Positions 1 through 10,100 of a DNA stretch of 64,000 nt are shown here, in pieces (positions within the stretch are counted from its first letter, which is position 1; every line of letters begins with the position of its first letter). The notes under the pieces were generated by a model that ran no database searches, was not told the origin of the DNA, and worked only from the letters and a program-made list of their open reading frames with translations. This DNA comes from Azorinus chamasolen (Eukaryota > Mollusca > Bivalvia > Cardiida > Solecurtidae): assembly GCA_963576725.1 (NCBI GenBank), contig OY755252.1, forward strand, positions 58,913,841-58,977,840, in the 5' to 3' direction. A program made the position numbers and the translations under genes.

Positions 1-361
1 AATAATAGAGGAACTATAGAATAACAGAGGAACTATTATCATCATATCATATTATATGACAAATTTCTGCATACTCTTTATAGTTTTGGATTTGTATTGA
101 AACCTGCACAAACACTCACAACTCTTTATTGTTTTTGATTAGAATTTATTCCTGCACAAACACTCACACACAAAACACCAATACAAACCAGAACACGACT
201 AATAGAGTCAAGGATTAGTTTCAGCAAAATGAAATGAATGCAGACATCGAAGATATCTTAATACCATTATGACAAAAAAAATTTTTTTCAAGTTGTTTGT
301 TATTGACATTTAACTCATTGCAAGTACTTGATATCAGCAAAATTTGTCATCTACTAAATCT
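1..361. other. AT-rich sequence, nothing recognised
   Basis: This stretch has short local duplications (GAGGAACTAT, CCTGCACAAACACTCACA each twice) but no exon, RNA gene or full element that I can support. Confidence 0.4.
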
Positions 362-598
362 TTATCCCTTTACTCTATGAATATTCATGTACGAAATCAT
401 GATATCATGAATATTAATAAGATTGTTATGATAGCTGCACATGTACATTAGCCGTGGAAGAAACTGTAGAATCATACCTATATCATATTATAAGCAAACA
501 GCAGACCCTGATCAGATGGCTCCTATAGAAGCTGCCTGATCTGGGCCTACTCTGTTTGCAAAGGCATAGAAAGGCCTATTTATGGAGTAACGGGTTAA
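362..598. mobile_element. TTAA-type MITE, family A
   Basis: It starts CCCTTTACTCTATGAATATTC, within the family A end, and ends TATGGAGTAACGGGTTAA. The central hairpin GCAAACAG.GCAGACCCTGAT is degraded on one arm. The left TTAA is lost. Confidence 0.7.
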
Positions 599-739
599 AT
601 AGGATTTTCAGGTTATCATGAATTCACTGCAAGGATACAGGGAGTTAATATGCCAACCAAGTTCCAAATCTAAAGATTTGGACACCAAATTTCTTCTCCC
701 TTGTAAAGCCAAGTAGGTCAATTTGGCATTGTTGTAGGG

Positions 740-815
740 ATCATCTGACCTGGGTCTACTCTGTTTGCAATAGCATCAAAATCTCTATCTATGAGGTAAA
801 GGATTAAATGAAACT
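740..815. mobile_element. truncated family A MITE right half
   Basis: Only the right arm remains: GGGTCTACTCTGTTTGCAA through GGTAAAGGATTAA. Confidence 0.45.
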
Positions 816-911
816 ATTGAAGCAGTAAAAGTGTAGACCCGAATTTGTTCCTTAAGGCATGGTTTGATTTGAGTCTAAATTATTTTCCTATTTTTATCTG
901 TATGAATCATT

Positions 912-1106
912 AGGGTAATTAGTGTATGATTGTACGGTACCATATCCTCGCTTATAAATGCATCCATTCTAATACCCCCCCTTTACTACTTCAAGAAGGG
1001 GGGAGGGACAATTAGTGTATGATTGTACAGTACCATATTCTCCCTAATAAATGCATCCACTCTAATAACCCCCTCCCTACTTCAAGAGGGAGGGGGATGA
1101 CTTACA
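912..1106. repeat. about 95-bp tandem duplication, each copy with a C/G-run hairpin
   Basis: Two copies begin AATTAGTGTATGATTGTAC and each ends with a CCCCC..TACTTCAAG..GGGGG inverted repeat. The copies differ at scattered bases, so the duplication is not recent. Confidence 0.7.
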
Positions 1107-1164
1107 ATCAATAAACTAATTAAAACCCTATATAATGACCATTTGAATAAATAGTTTTCCCAAA

Positions 1165-1337
1165 ATACAGGTGGTAGATACTAAAATCGTCATTTCTCCA
1201 CCAAACCCTAGGTTGTGACCACTCTTTAGAATCGTCTCAAAGAGACGATTCTAAAGAGTGGTCACAACATAGGGTCTGGCGGAGAAATAAAGGAAATATT
1301 CTAGAAAATGTTTTACGCATCTTATCTGGACCTCTGA
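1165..1337. mobile_element. family F hairpin MITE
   Basis: The hairpin arms TTCTCCACCAAACCCTA..GTTGTGACCACTCTTTAGAATCG surround the loop CTCAAAGAG. The right terminus matches CATCTTATCTGGACCTCTG; the left terminus is worn (GTGGTAGATAC). Confidence 0.75.
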
Positions 1338-1567
1338 TTATTGATGAGTAACATCAGGTCCATCACACAGTTCTTTGTTTCCTTTACATTATGTTTAATA
1401 GATAGTTACTAAGTTGGTGCAAAACTATTTCAACTACATTATTTTACATTTATAAGCATTTATAAAAAAAGAAAGAGTGTGCGTGAGTTGAAAAGAAATC
1501 ATAAATCAGTGTGAAAGAAGACAGTAATTTTTTTTTTCGAGAAGAAAGTCACTAGGAGCCTGAATGG

Positions 1568-1801
1568 TTTAATTCATTCCCTCATATCTACGCTTTTTGA
1601 CGTCACCATTGTAATAAATAGAGCATTTGCTCCATGGGAGCAAATGTTCTATTTGTCACAATGGTTTCTAAACTACACAATTCTAAGATTTTCCTTTTTC
1701 CTAGTAAATGCTCCTTTCGAGTAGATTTGTCCCAACAGATTGGTTCTAAAAATAGCCTATGAGGTAATGGGTCTAAAAATAGCCTATTAAGGAATGGGTT
1801 A
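1568..1801. mobile_element. TTAA-type MITE, family C' with end duplication
   Basis: The hairpin is GAGCATTTGCTCC/GGGAGCAAATG. The end segment TCTAAAAATAGCCTATGAGG is repeated twice before the terminal AATGGGTTAA. Confidence 0.75.
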
Positions 1802-1817
1802 AGAACTAGTACAAACT

Positions 1818-2596
1818 AAACAAGAGGGCCAAGATGGCCCTTAATCGCTCACCTGATTACCATAGATTTAAGATTTTTGCTAGGTAGCCCATGGTAGGGC
1901 CAATATTGACATTAGGGACAATATTTGAACAATGTTGATAGTGGACCATGAGCAGTGGTTCTACAGAACAAGATTTTCAAAGATTTAGAATATTGACTTT
2001 ATCAAGACAATGATTCTGTCCAATGAAGATTGGGCAAAAAATTTGCGCTCTAGTGTATTTTTTCTAAGATTTGACCTAGTGACCTACTTTTTATTCCCAC
2101 CCCACCCATGATCACACTCAACCTTGATATCACCAAGACAAACAGTCTGAGCGAGTCTGAGGAAAATTGGGCTAAAAATGTGGCCTCTGGAGTGTAAACA
2201 AGATTTTTCTAAGATATGACCCAGTGACCTACTTTTTGACCACACGTAACCCACTTTCAAACTTGTCCAAGATTTTATTTGGACAATCATTCTGACCAAC
2301 TTTCATGAGGATTTGGCTATAAATGTGACCTCTAGAGTGTTCACAAGTTTTTCTTACTATTTGACCTAGTGACCTAGTTTTTAACCCCACATAACCCACT
2401 TTCAAACTCGTTCGAGCTTGACCCACTTTCAATCTCGTCCGAGATTTTATCAAGGCATTCATTCTGACCAAGTTTCATGAAGATTGGACTTAAATTGTGA
2501 CCACTAGAGTGTTCACAAGCAACTTGTTGACGACGGACGCCAGACATTCAAGTCTCCCAAAAGCTCACCCTGAGCTTTGCTCAGGTGAGCTAAAAA
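1818..2596 (+). mobile_element. Helentron/HINE-like element (HN), GAGCTAAAAA type
   Basis: It starts AACAAGAGGGCCAAGATGG (5' stem GGGCC/GGCCC). Three degenerate units follow with TGACC(T/C)AGTGACCTA and a detectable period of roughly 145-250 bp. It ends with the hairpin CTCACCCTGAGC/GCTCAGGTGAG then CTAAAAA. Non-coding; the antisense ORFs here are repeat translation. Confidence 0.65.
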
Positions 2597-2601
2597 CACC
2601 T

Positions 2602-2831
2602 TTAACCCTTTCCTCCATAAATACGCCTTTCTATGCCTCTGAAAAAGTCACCTGTTGAAAGCATTGTGATAAATAGAGCATTTACTCCTATAGGAGCAAA
2701 TGCTCTATTTATCACAATGGTTTCAAAACAACAAAATTCTAAAATTTTCCTTTTCTCTAATTAATGCTTCTTTTCGGTAGATTTATTCAAAGTGGTTGGA
2801 TCTAAAAATAGCCTATGAGGGAATGGGTTAA
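2602..2831. mobile_element. TTAA-type MITE, family C
   Basis: It is flanked by TTAA on both sides, with ends CCCTTTCCTCCATAAAT and GAGGGAATGGG. The central hairpin is intact: AGAGCATTTACTCC..GGAGCAAATGCTCT. Confidence 0.85.
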
Positions 2832-2939
2832 AGAAAGTATCTGTAGCTCTTCGAAAGCTGAATTTTCAAACTGGAACGGTCCATTATTGTGTCACGAGAG
2901 TACACTCAGTATCAAGGGGTATAATTGGTGACAGAATTA

Positions 2940-3130
2940 TTAATGACAAACAGTGCAGACCCTGATCAGAGGGCTCCTCTATATTGGTTTATTATATTTA
3001 TAATAGCAAATGGTGCAGACCCATGTGAGGAGGCCTTCCAGCTGGCTTGCGGTAGGTCAGTGGTTCTACTTGGATGTTCTGTGCACGAAACAATGAAATT
3101 TGCACAGAAGAACCTCTCCACCTGTAATTA
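2940..3130. repeat. fragment with H-like MITE core, otherwise unassigned
   Basis: ACAAACAGTGCAGACCCTGAT followed by AGAGGGCTCC marks half of a family H core. The rest is unrecognised. A 68-codon plus-strand ORF here has no support as a gene. Confidence 0.35.
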
Positions 3131-3194
3131 GCTGGATGTCGTGATATGACTGAAAAACTGTTGGTTACAATATAGTCTATGAGATGAATGTATG

Positions 3195-4130
3195 GATTGT
3201 GTATAAATGTTTTTAAAAACTGGTCATACGCACAACTTTTGAGCGTATAAACTCGAATTTTCCACCACTATCTTCGTGGAAGATATTAGCAGCGCTTGAA
3301 TAGCGTATGTTTAACATATATCTGGTGTATAGGCAGCACATGAGAAACGTATACGAGCATGTGTCAACAGTGAACTTATGTCACCGTCAGTGTAGCGTAA
3401 TATCAGTGTCTATAATGTATCTTATGCGAGCATATGAGAAACGTATGCTTAGCACATGAGTAGCGTATGATGTTAAATGTTAACCCTTCGCTTGCTAATC
3501 GCGTCAATATACCTACCTGTAAATAGTGAAGACCCAGATGAGACAGCTCCTGCAGGAGCTGTCTCATCAGGGTCTGCACTATTTACAAGTTGATTGTGTA
3601 ACCAGTGCACTCCACAGCAGTATTTGTACAGCAAAATACTTGTACACAATGAAGATATATGTAAATATACAACAGGGCATGGGTAAAGAAGGAGACATGT
3701 ATTTTAAAATTCAGCAAGAGAAGGGTTAAATATGTTAGTCATTCGTCAGACTTATGTTACAATTACGTTACTAATATGCTATCCATACGATAGCTTTACT
3801 GACTGCCTTCATGCCACCATATGTGAAGTGTATTTGACGTTAAATAACATACCTTTATCTACACGCTAGCATATTCAATGTGTGCCTAGCGTATGGTAGC
3901 GCAACTATGCATAACACCTAAGTCATACGCTTGTACAAGCTGAACTTTTTTGAACATGTTCAAAAGTTATTTTCGGCCTCCGCATATGAGAACGTACACG
4001 GACTTGAAACCTATATGATGTATGCCTAACCTACCCCTAGCGTATATCTGCATATGCGAACATATGAGAACTTTTTCTCATACGCTTGCATACATTTGTG
4101 CAATACACTCTAGTGTGACACCCCCTTAAA
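3195..4130. repeat. GCGTATG/CATACGC-rich block, probably an old mobile element, with a family D MITE inside
   Basis: Short palindrome-like motifs (AGCGTATG, CATACGCT, GCATATGAGAA, GAAACGTATG) recur on both strands, raising local CpG. The two halves are separated by the D MITE at 3480-3729. No transposase ORF or clear termini were found. Confidence 0.4.
3480..3729. mobile_element. TTAA-type MITE, family D
   Basis: It is flanked by TTAA, with ends CCCTTCGCTTGCTAAT and GCAAGAGAAGGG. The central hairpin is GAGACAGCTCCTGCAGGAGC. A 67-codon ORF recurs in other D copies as translated repeat, not a gene. Confidence 0.88.
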
Positions 4131-4210
4131 ACAATGTAGAACCTGATAAAAACTAAACCAAACCATACGAGACAGATTCTCGAGGAGCTGTCTCATATGG
4201 ATCGAAACTA

Positions 4211-4524
4211 CAGTTGTAATTCGATATCTCGAACTCGGATAACTCAAACTTTGGGATAACAAAAAGTCCAGTCCTTCAAAAACTAACACTACAGCATTGC
4301 TCTAAAATGTATTCGCTACAGATATCTAGAAACACATGAGGCAGCTTAATACAGGTCTAAAGTAATGCTGAAAGCTCCTACAGGAGCTTTCAGCATTACT
4401 TTAGACCTGTATTAAGCTGGGGTCTTGACAAATCGTTCAGATTAGAAATCGGATGACTCGAACATCTGTTATCTCGAACTAATTTGTACGGTCCCTTGAA
4501 GTTCGACTTATCGAAGTTCACCTG
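4211..4524. mobile_element. TA-flanked P element (pogo/Tc1-like MITE)
   Basis: TA lies on both sides. The termini CAGTTGTAATTCGATATCTC and the inverted GACTTATCGAAGTTCACCTG surround an inner hairpin CTAAAGTAATGCTGAAAGCTCC with near-perfect arms. Confidence 0.8.
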
Positions 4525-4803
4525 TATTTGCAAATGCAGATATTTATGCTAACAGCATGAAAAGGGTTAAATGAGTTAAATGAATTCTATTGTTGTAGTA
4601 ATAGTCCGTGTTTATGTACTTACCCGTTTTACCTGTATCAACGATGAAAAACCAATACGTCATTACCAATTAAATATAAGACAATGTAGTACCACAAAAA
4701 CAAGATTGTGATCTTGGCCCCTTTTTCTATTTTACACATACACTCCATGTTTTCCCAAGCTTTTGACTCCATACAAGTTATTTGTACTCCAAATTGATCA
4801 TAA

Positions 4804-5052
4804 TATAACCCTTTCCTCCATGAATATTCAAATAAGAAATTATAAAATCATGAATATTAATTAGATTAATTTGTTTTAATAGCACATGGACACAGGAATT
4901 TTTGGCAATGGCAGAAACAATAGAATCAGATCTGTTAAATCATAAACAAACAGAGCAGACCCTGATCAGACGGCTCCTATAGGAGCCGTCTGATCTGGGT
5001 CTACTCTATTTGCAAAGGCGTAGAAAGGCGTATTTATGGAGTAAAAGGTTAA
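4804..5052. mobile_element. TTAA-type MITE, family A
   Basis: It is nearly complete. The left end is AACCCTTTCCTCCATGAATA, the inner hairpin GCAGACCCTGATCAGACGG is perfect, and the right end is GGAGTAAAAGGTTAA. Confidence 0.82.
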
Positions 5053-5198
5053 TTTTCAGAACTTAAGTTATTGTCCAGAAGCCATTTTTCTATTTTTAGA
5101 AGTAACTGTAACCTTGAGCAAAGACCCCCAAATTCAATCCCAACCGTTGTCTCTGTTTATGCTATCTGCACACTATGTTGTGCCATAATATGTCTTTT

Positions 5199-5435
5199 TT
5201 AACCCTTTCCAAATTCTATGTTAATTCCAAATTTATATACCTAATGACTATAGATGGGACAAAATAGTTACAATGAAATTTAGAAGGTGGAACATTGTAG
5301 CCATTTTAGAAAGTAAAGAAACAGGTCTTTCAATTTCCATTTGCAAACAGAGCAGACCCTGATCAGACGGCTCATATATGGGTCTACACTGTTTGCAAAT
5401 GCGTGAAAATGCATTTATATGAAGGAAAGGGTTAA
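5199..5435. mobile_element. TTAA-type MITE, family B
   Basis: TTAA flanks both sides. One hairpin arm is shortened (ACGGCTCATATATGGG). It contains the family B signature GGTGGAACATTGTAGCC. Confidence 0.85.
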
Positions 5436-5548
5436 CTAAAGTTATTGTCCAGAAACTAAAGGTTTAAGGCCTGAACACCCACCCATCCTTCCACTTGCTA
5501 AGTTACTCATTCTAATAACCAGATTTTTTCTTCATAAAATCTGGTTAA

Positions 5549-6127
5549 TAACAAGATGTGTTTGTGAAACTAGTGACTATGCCCCCTCATATATTTGACC
5601 TCTGACCTTGAAGGATGACCTTGACATGTAACCCCTCAAAATGTGTGGCTTTATGAGATATATATGCATGCCAAATATCAAGTCTCTATCTGTACTGGCT
5701 CAAAAGTTAAGACCAATGTTAAGGTTGCGTTAAAGTTACAGACAAAGAAACAGACAATTTGACCTTTGACCCTGAAGGATGACCTTGACCTTGACATATC
5801 ACCCCTCAAAATGTGCAGCCTCATGAGATACACAAGCATGCCAAATATCAAGTCTCTATCTCTACTGGTCCAAAAGTTATGGCCAATGTTAAAGTCGGTG
5901 ATTTGACCCATATATTTGACCTCTGACCTTGAAGGATGACCTTGACATGTCACCCCTCAAAATGTGCGGCTTTATGAGATACATATGCATGCCAAATATC
6001 AAGTCCCTATCTGTACTGGCTCAAAAGTTATGACCAATGTTAATGTTGCTGACAAACAAACAGACAGACAGACAGACAGGGCAAAAACAATATGCCCCCC
6101 AGATCTGATCTGGGGGGCATCATAAAA
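5549..6127 (+). mobile_element. HN element, ATAAAAA type
   Basis: It starts AACAAGATGTGTTTGTG, with TATGCCCCCTCATA near the 5' end. Three units of about 180 bp carry TTTGACCTCTGACCTTGAAG and CATGCCAAATATCAAGTC. A (GACA)n run and the hairpin ATGCCCCCCAGATC/GATCTGGGGGGCAT close it before CATAAAAA. Confidence 0.72.
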
Positions 6128-6188
6128 AGATGATCCAACCCATTTTGTGAAAAGTTTACTACATGGTTGGAATCCTTATTTTAATATA

Positions 6189-6505
6189 CAGTTGTACTTT
6201 GATATCTTAAACTTTAAGACACCATAAAAATTAGTTCGAGATGACAGGTTCGAGTCATCCAATTTATAATTTGACCAATATAACAGCTTAATGTAGGTCT
6301 AAAGTAATGCTGAAAGCTCTTGTAGGAGCTTTTAACATTACTTTTGACCTACATTAAGCTGTCCCATGTCATGATGTGTCTCTAGATATGTGTAGCGATA
6401 CATTTTAGAACAATTCTGTATTGTAAATTTTGGAAGGACAGAACATTTAGTTTGAGTTCTCCCAAAGTTTGAGTTATCCGAGTTAGAGATACCGAAGGTC
6501 AACTG
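6189..6505. mobile_element. TA-flanked P element
   Basis: The termini CAGTTGTACTTTGATATC and GAAGGTCAACTG, each next to TA, surround the hairpin CTAAAGTAATGCTGAAAGC. Confidence 0.8.
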
Positions 6506-6535
6506 TATTGTGTATGAACGCTTGTTATAAAGTGT

Positions 6536-6765
6536 TTAACCATTTACCTGTTCAATATTCATGTAAGAAATAATGACATCATGAATATTTATTGGCTGAA
6601 TTTTCATAATGTAAATTTTTCAAGGAACCTTTTCCTTTGACGAAAACTGTAGAATCAGATCTATATTATTTCAAAAGCAAACAGAGCGGACCCTGATTTG
6701 CCCGCTCCTGCAGGAGCCATCAGATCCAAGTCTACATTGTTTACAAAGTTGTGATCAAACATGTA
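6536..6765. mobile_element. degenerate family A MITE, right end lost
   Basis: TTAACCATTTACCTGTTCAA, then the ATGACATCATGAATATT signature and a hairpin broken on one arm (GATTTGCCCGCTCC). The right end is cut by a family F element. Confidence 0.6.
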
Positions 6766-6767
6766 CA

Positions 6768-6955
6768 GATCTACAGATAAAGGTGTGTACCTAAATACTG
6801 AAATTTTCATTTCTCCACCAAACACTATACTGTGACCACTCTTTAGAATCGTCTCGAAGAGACGATTCTAAAGAGTGGTCACAGTATAGGGTTTGGTGGA
6901 GAAATAAAGAAACTATTCTTGAAAATGTTGAAATTTATTAATCTTATCAGAACCT
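6768..6955. mobile_element. family F hairpin MITE next to exon 15
   Basis: The left terminus is CAGATCTACAGATAAAGGTG and the right terminus is an inverted, diverged copy ending AATCTTATCAG. The hairpin is perfect across GAATCGTCTCGAAGAGACGA. It lies in the intron 35 bp from the exon 15 donor. Confidence 0.82.
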
Positions 6956-6989
6956 TTGGTTTTTTTATAAAGGAAAGGTTTGAATTTAC

Positions 6990-7186
6990 CCATATTTTTG
7001 GCTCGGCTGTTCTTCGTGTCATCTGACTTGAGAGCATCTGGCTGTATCTTGGAATATTCCTCCTTCGTCACGCTCATGTAAAAGCAGAAGTCTGTGGACT
7101 TCAGTATGTAATTGGGACCGGGATTCAGCTGCAAGTGAGGCTCGTCCACCGTGGTGTCCAAGACAGCAACAAGCGAAATACCAAAC
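6990..7186 (-). CDS. SLO2: Slo2 exon 15: end of RCK1 and start of the inter-RCK linker
   Basis: It encodes [65 protein letters not shown] plus one base. The LNPGP..IL...D.CFY...TKEE block is a Slo2 signature. The tail is the start of the variable linker to RCK2. The donor is G|GTAAAT, leaving phase 1, and no later exon could be found between 1 and 6990. A family F hairpin MITE ends about 35 bp from the donor. Confidence 0.93.
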
Positions 7187-10100
7187 CTATAATTTGAAAT
7201 TGGATGAAATATTAAGACTGCAGATTAAAGTGAAAGTTCCTACAATAAATGCATATTTTAAATAACATCATTGAACTGTAGACATTGTTTGAAAATGCCA
7301 GAACATGCAAAAGGTTAAAGCTGTGTTCAACCAGAGAGATCAGACCAACAACACTAAATCTTCAATGGCATTCAAGGATTGTATTTCAAAAGAAACAATC
7401 AATTTGATCATACATGCTACAATTTGGCAAGACTTAATGCATTGGTTCATACTGACGTCTTTTGACGCTCCTGTAAAAGCCATTTTTTTTTTAAAAAACA
7501 TTGTAATAAATAGAACATTCGCTCCATATGACCAAATGCTTAAATTAAATAATTTATCACATTGGTTTCAAAACAACACTACTTTAAATTTTCGTTCTTT
7601 TTCTAGTAAATGCTCCTTTTCCGCAGATTTATACAAAGAGGTTGGGTCTAATAAAAGTCTATGAGGGAACTGTTTAACCCAGACCAACAGACAAAGGTGC
7701 ATACTCCAATACTAAAATCGTCATTTCTCCACCAAACCCTATGTTGTGACCACTCTTTAGAATCGTCTCGAAGAGACGATTCAAAAGAGTGGTCACAACA
7801 TAGGGTTTGGTGGAGTTTAAATTAAGAGCGTAATTCCTGAAAATATTTTAATTTATGCATCTTATCTGGGCCTCTGTTGATCTATAATTCAACAAGACTT
7901 AATCTACAGTACGACAAACCTTTGATGAGCATCAGCTGAAGCTTCAGTAAATTTCTTCCCCTCGTATCGACTGAAGAAAGCGCTTCGACCGAGGTGAATG
8001 TGGTAGATCTCATTGCCGGAGTGTCTCCCATAGGTCTGCTGCCACAGATCTGTGGCCAGCTCACCCTCACTGAAATGAAAGTCAAAATTTATTATCCATG
8101 CTTGTAAGCATCAAGGATCTAACATTTACTTTTTGCACGATAGCGCCGAAACTGTGATTATCTATGCAAACAGTCTGGATCCAGATGAGACGCCGCATAA
8201 TGCCACGTCTCATCAGGATTCAAACTGTTTGACACTTTGATCATATTTTCACAAAGCAATCAAGAGAATTTTGCAGACGAAAAATTACTTTGCATGCAAA
8301 CTTTTCACATAAATACATTTTTGTATTTCAAAATAATCAAAATAACCATTCAAAACATAACCCGGAATACCTGTATCTTACTCCATGAAAGAAACTCTCT
8401 CAAACCTAATATCTGGTTCCCATGGCTGTTTCTAATGGATGTGGCCTGGAACCAAACTTACCCCTTTACCTCATGCATAATTTATGACTTCAAGAATACC
8501 AATCAACCCTTTCCTTCATACAAACGCCTTTTTATGCCTATGCAAACAGAGTAGACCCAGATTAGACAGCTCCTAAAGGAGCCGTCAGATTTTTTAAAAT
8601 TTTATGCTTAGTTACCATCTGAAATTTTACTTGTCCTCGGACAAGTAGAAAAGTAAACTCCACTTGTCCGTTGATGTAATTTCCCAGGCCGGACAAGTCG
8701 GGCACTGGATTTCCCCTCTTTTAACCCTTATCCTGCTAAAAACTCTGATACGCTGTACTTTACATTTATTTCTGATTCCTTAATGAGTTTACGACGTGAT
8801 TGTCTGAGTGACAAACAGTCTCGATTCTGACGAGATGCCGAGTTACCTCGGAGTCTCATCTGGATCCAAACTGTTTGCATATGTGATCAAAGTGTGTTTT
8901 TTCAACTTTGCTTAATATGAACTCACAAATAAGTATGTTAGAAAGGTACTATAGATTTGAAAGACCATAGAAAGTATCTAACACAGAATGTTTACAAAAC
9001 TCTATAAATGGGTATTTAATGCTTAAATCCATGAATATTATTGTAAAAATAATGACATCATGAATATCAATTAGATTTGTAATTCTTATAATGGCACATG
9101 ATCAGGGGCTGCTCTATTTGCTTATGAAATAATATAGATATGATTCTACAGTTTCTGCCATGTCCAAATTCTCATGATCATGTGTCATTATAAACAAGAG
9201 CACCGCAAGCGGGTGCCAACGCTCGTCTGTCGTCATTGTCAAGATGAACATGCATACCAAAAATGAAGGTTGTAAATGAAAAATTGAAGAAGTTATGGTC
9301 AATGTTAAGATTTCGGACAATGACGACAACGCGGACGCCGGAGTTACGACAATAGACGAGCTAAAAATAATCTAATTAATATTTATGATGTCATAATTTC
9401 CAATAAGAATATTTATGGAGCAAAGAGTTAACCCTTTGCCTTTTCACACATCTGCAAACAGAGTAAACCCAGATCAGACAGCTCCTATAGGAGCTGTCTG
9501 ATCCTGGTCTGCTCTGTTAGCTTATGGAAACTTATAAATCTGATTATGCAGTTTCCACAACCGTGAAAAAAGCCATGTTTATCGATTCTATGCATAAATA
9601 TTCATGGGATGAAGAAATTCCGAAGAAACAGGGAAAGAGTTGAGGGATACAAAATACAAAGAAGGTAATACCTTATATCATCATCTGTTGCATGTAAAAA
9701 AGTAAATTATATTAAAAATCTGTATCATTGCTCTACATATAGCTTAACCCTTTACTTCATATGCCTTTCTAAACCTTTGCAAACAGAGTAGAACCAGATC
9801 AGACGGCTCCTGTAGGAGCCGTCTGATCTGGGTCTGCTCTGTTTGCTTTTGGAATAATATAGATTTGATGTTACAGTTTCTGCCATGGCAAAAATTTCCT
9901 ATGTTGATAATTATGACATTTTATAATTAAATCTAATTAATATTCATGATGTCATTACATGTATTTCTTACATAATTTTCATGGAGTAAAAGGGTTATCA
10001 CAAAAATGAAAACTTCATCCACTGGTGAGGCTAAACAAAAATCTGGCGAAGTATGTTAATTAATTATTGAGCATTATGATAGAATTATGCTGATTACAAC

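Noticed and set aside
3526..3729. A 67-codon plus-strand ORF that recurs almost unchanged at 23369 and 33070
   Set aside because: It lies wholly within family D MITEs and starts inside the palindromic hairpin; conservation reflects repeat identity. It runs into the terminal AAGGG-TTAA.
1..6900. Exons for the second RCK domain and C-terminus of the channel
   Set aside because: I looked for Slo2 RCK2-like blocks on the minus strand and found none; the sequence is repeats. The remaining exons must be outside.
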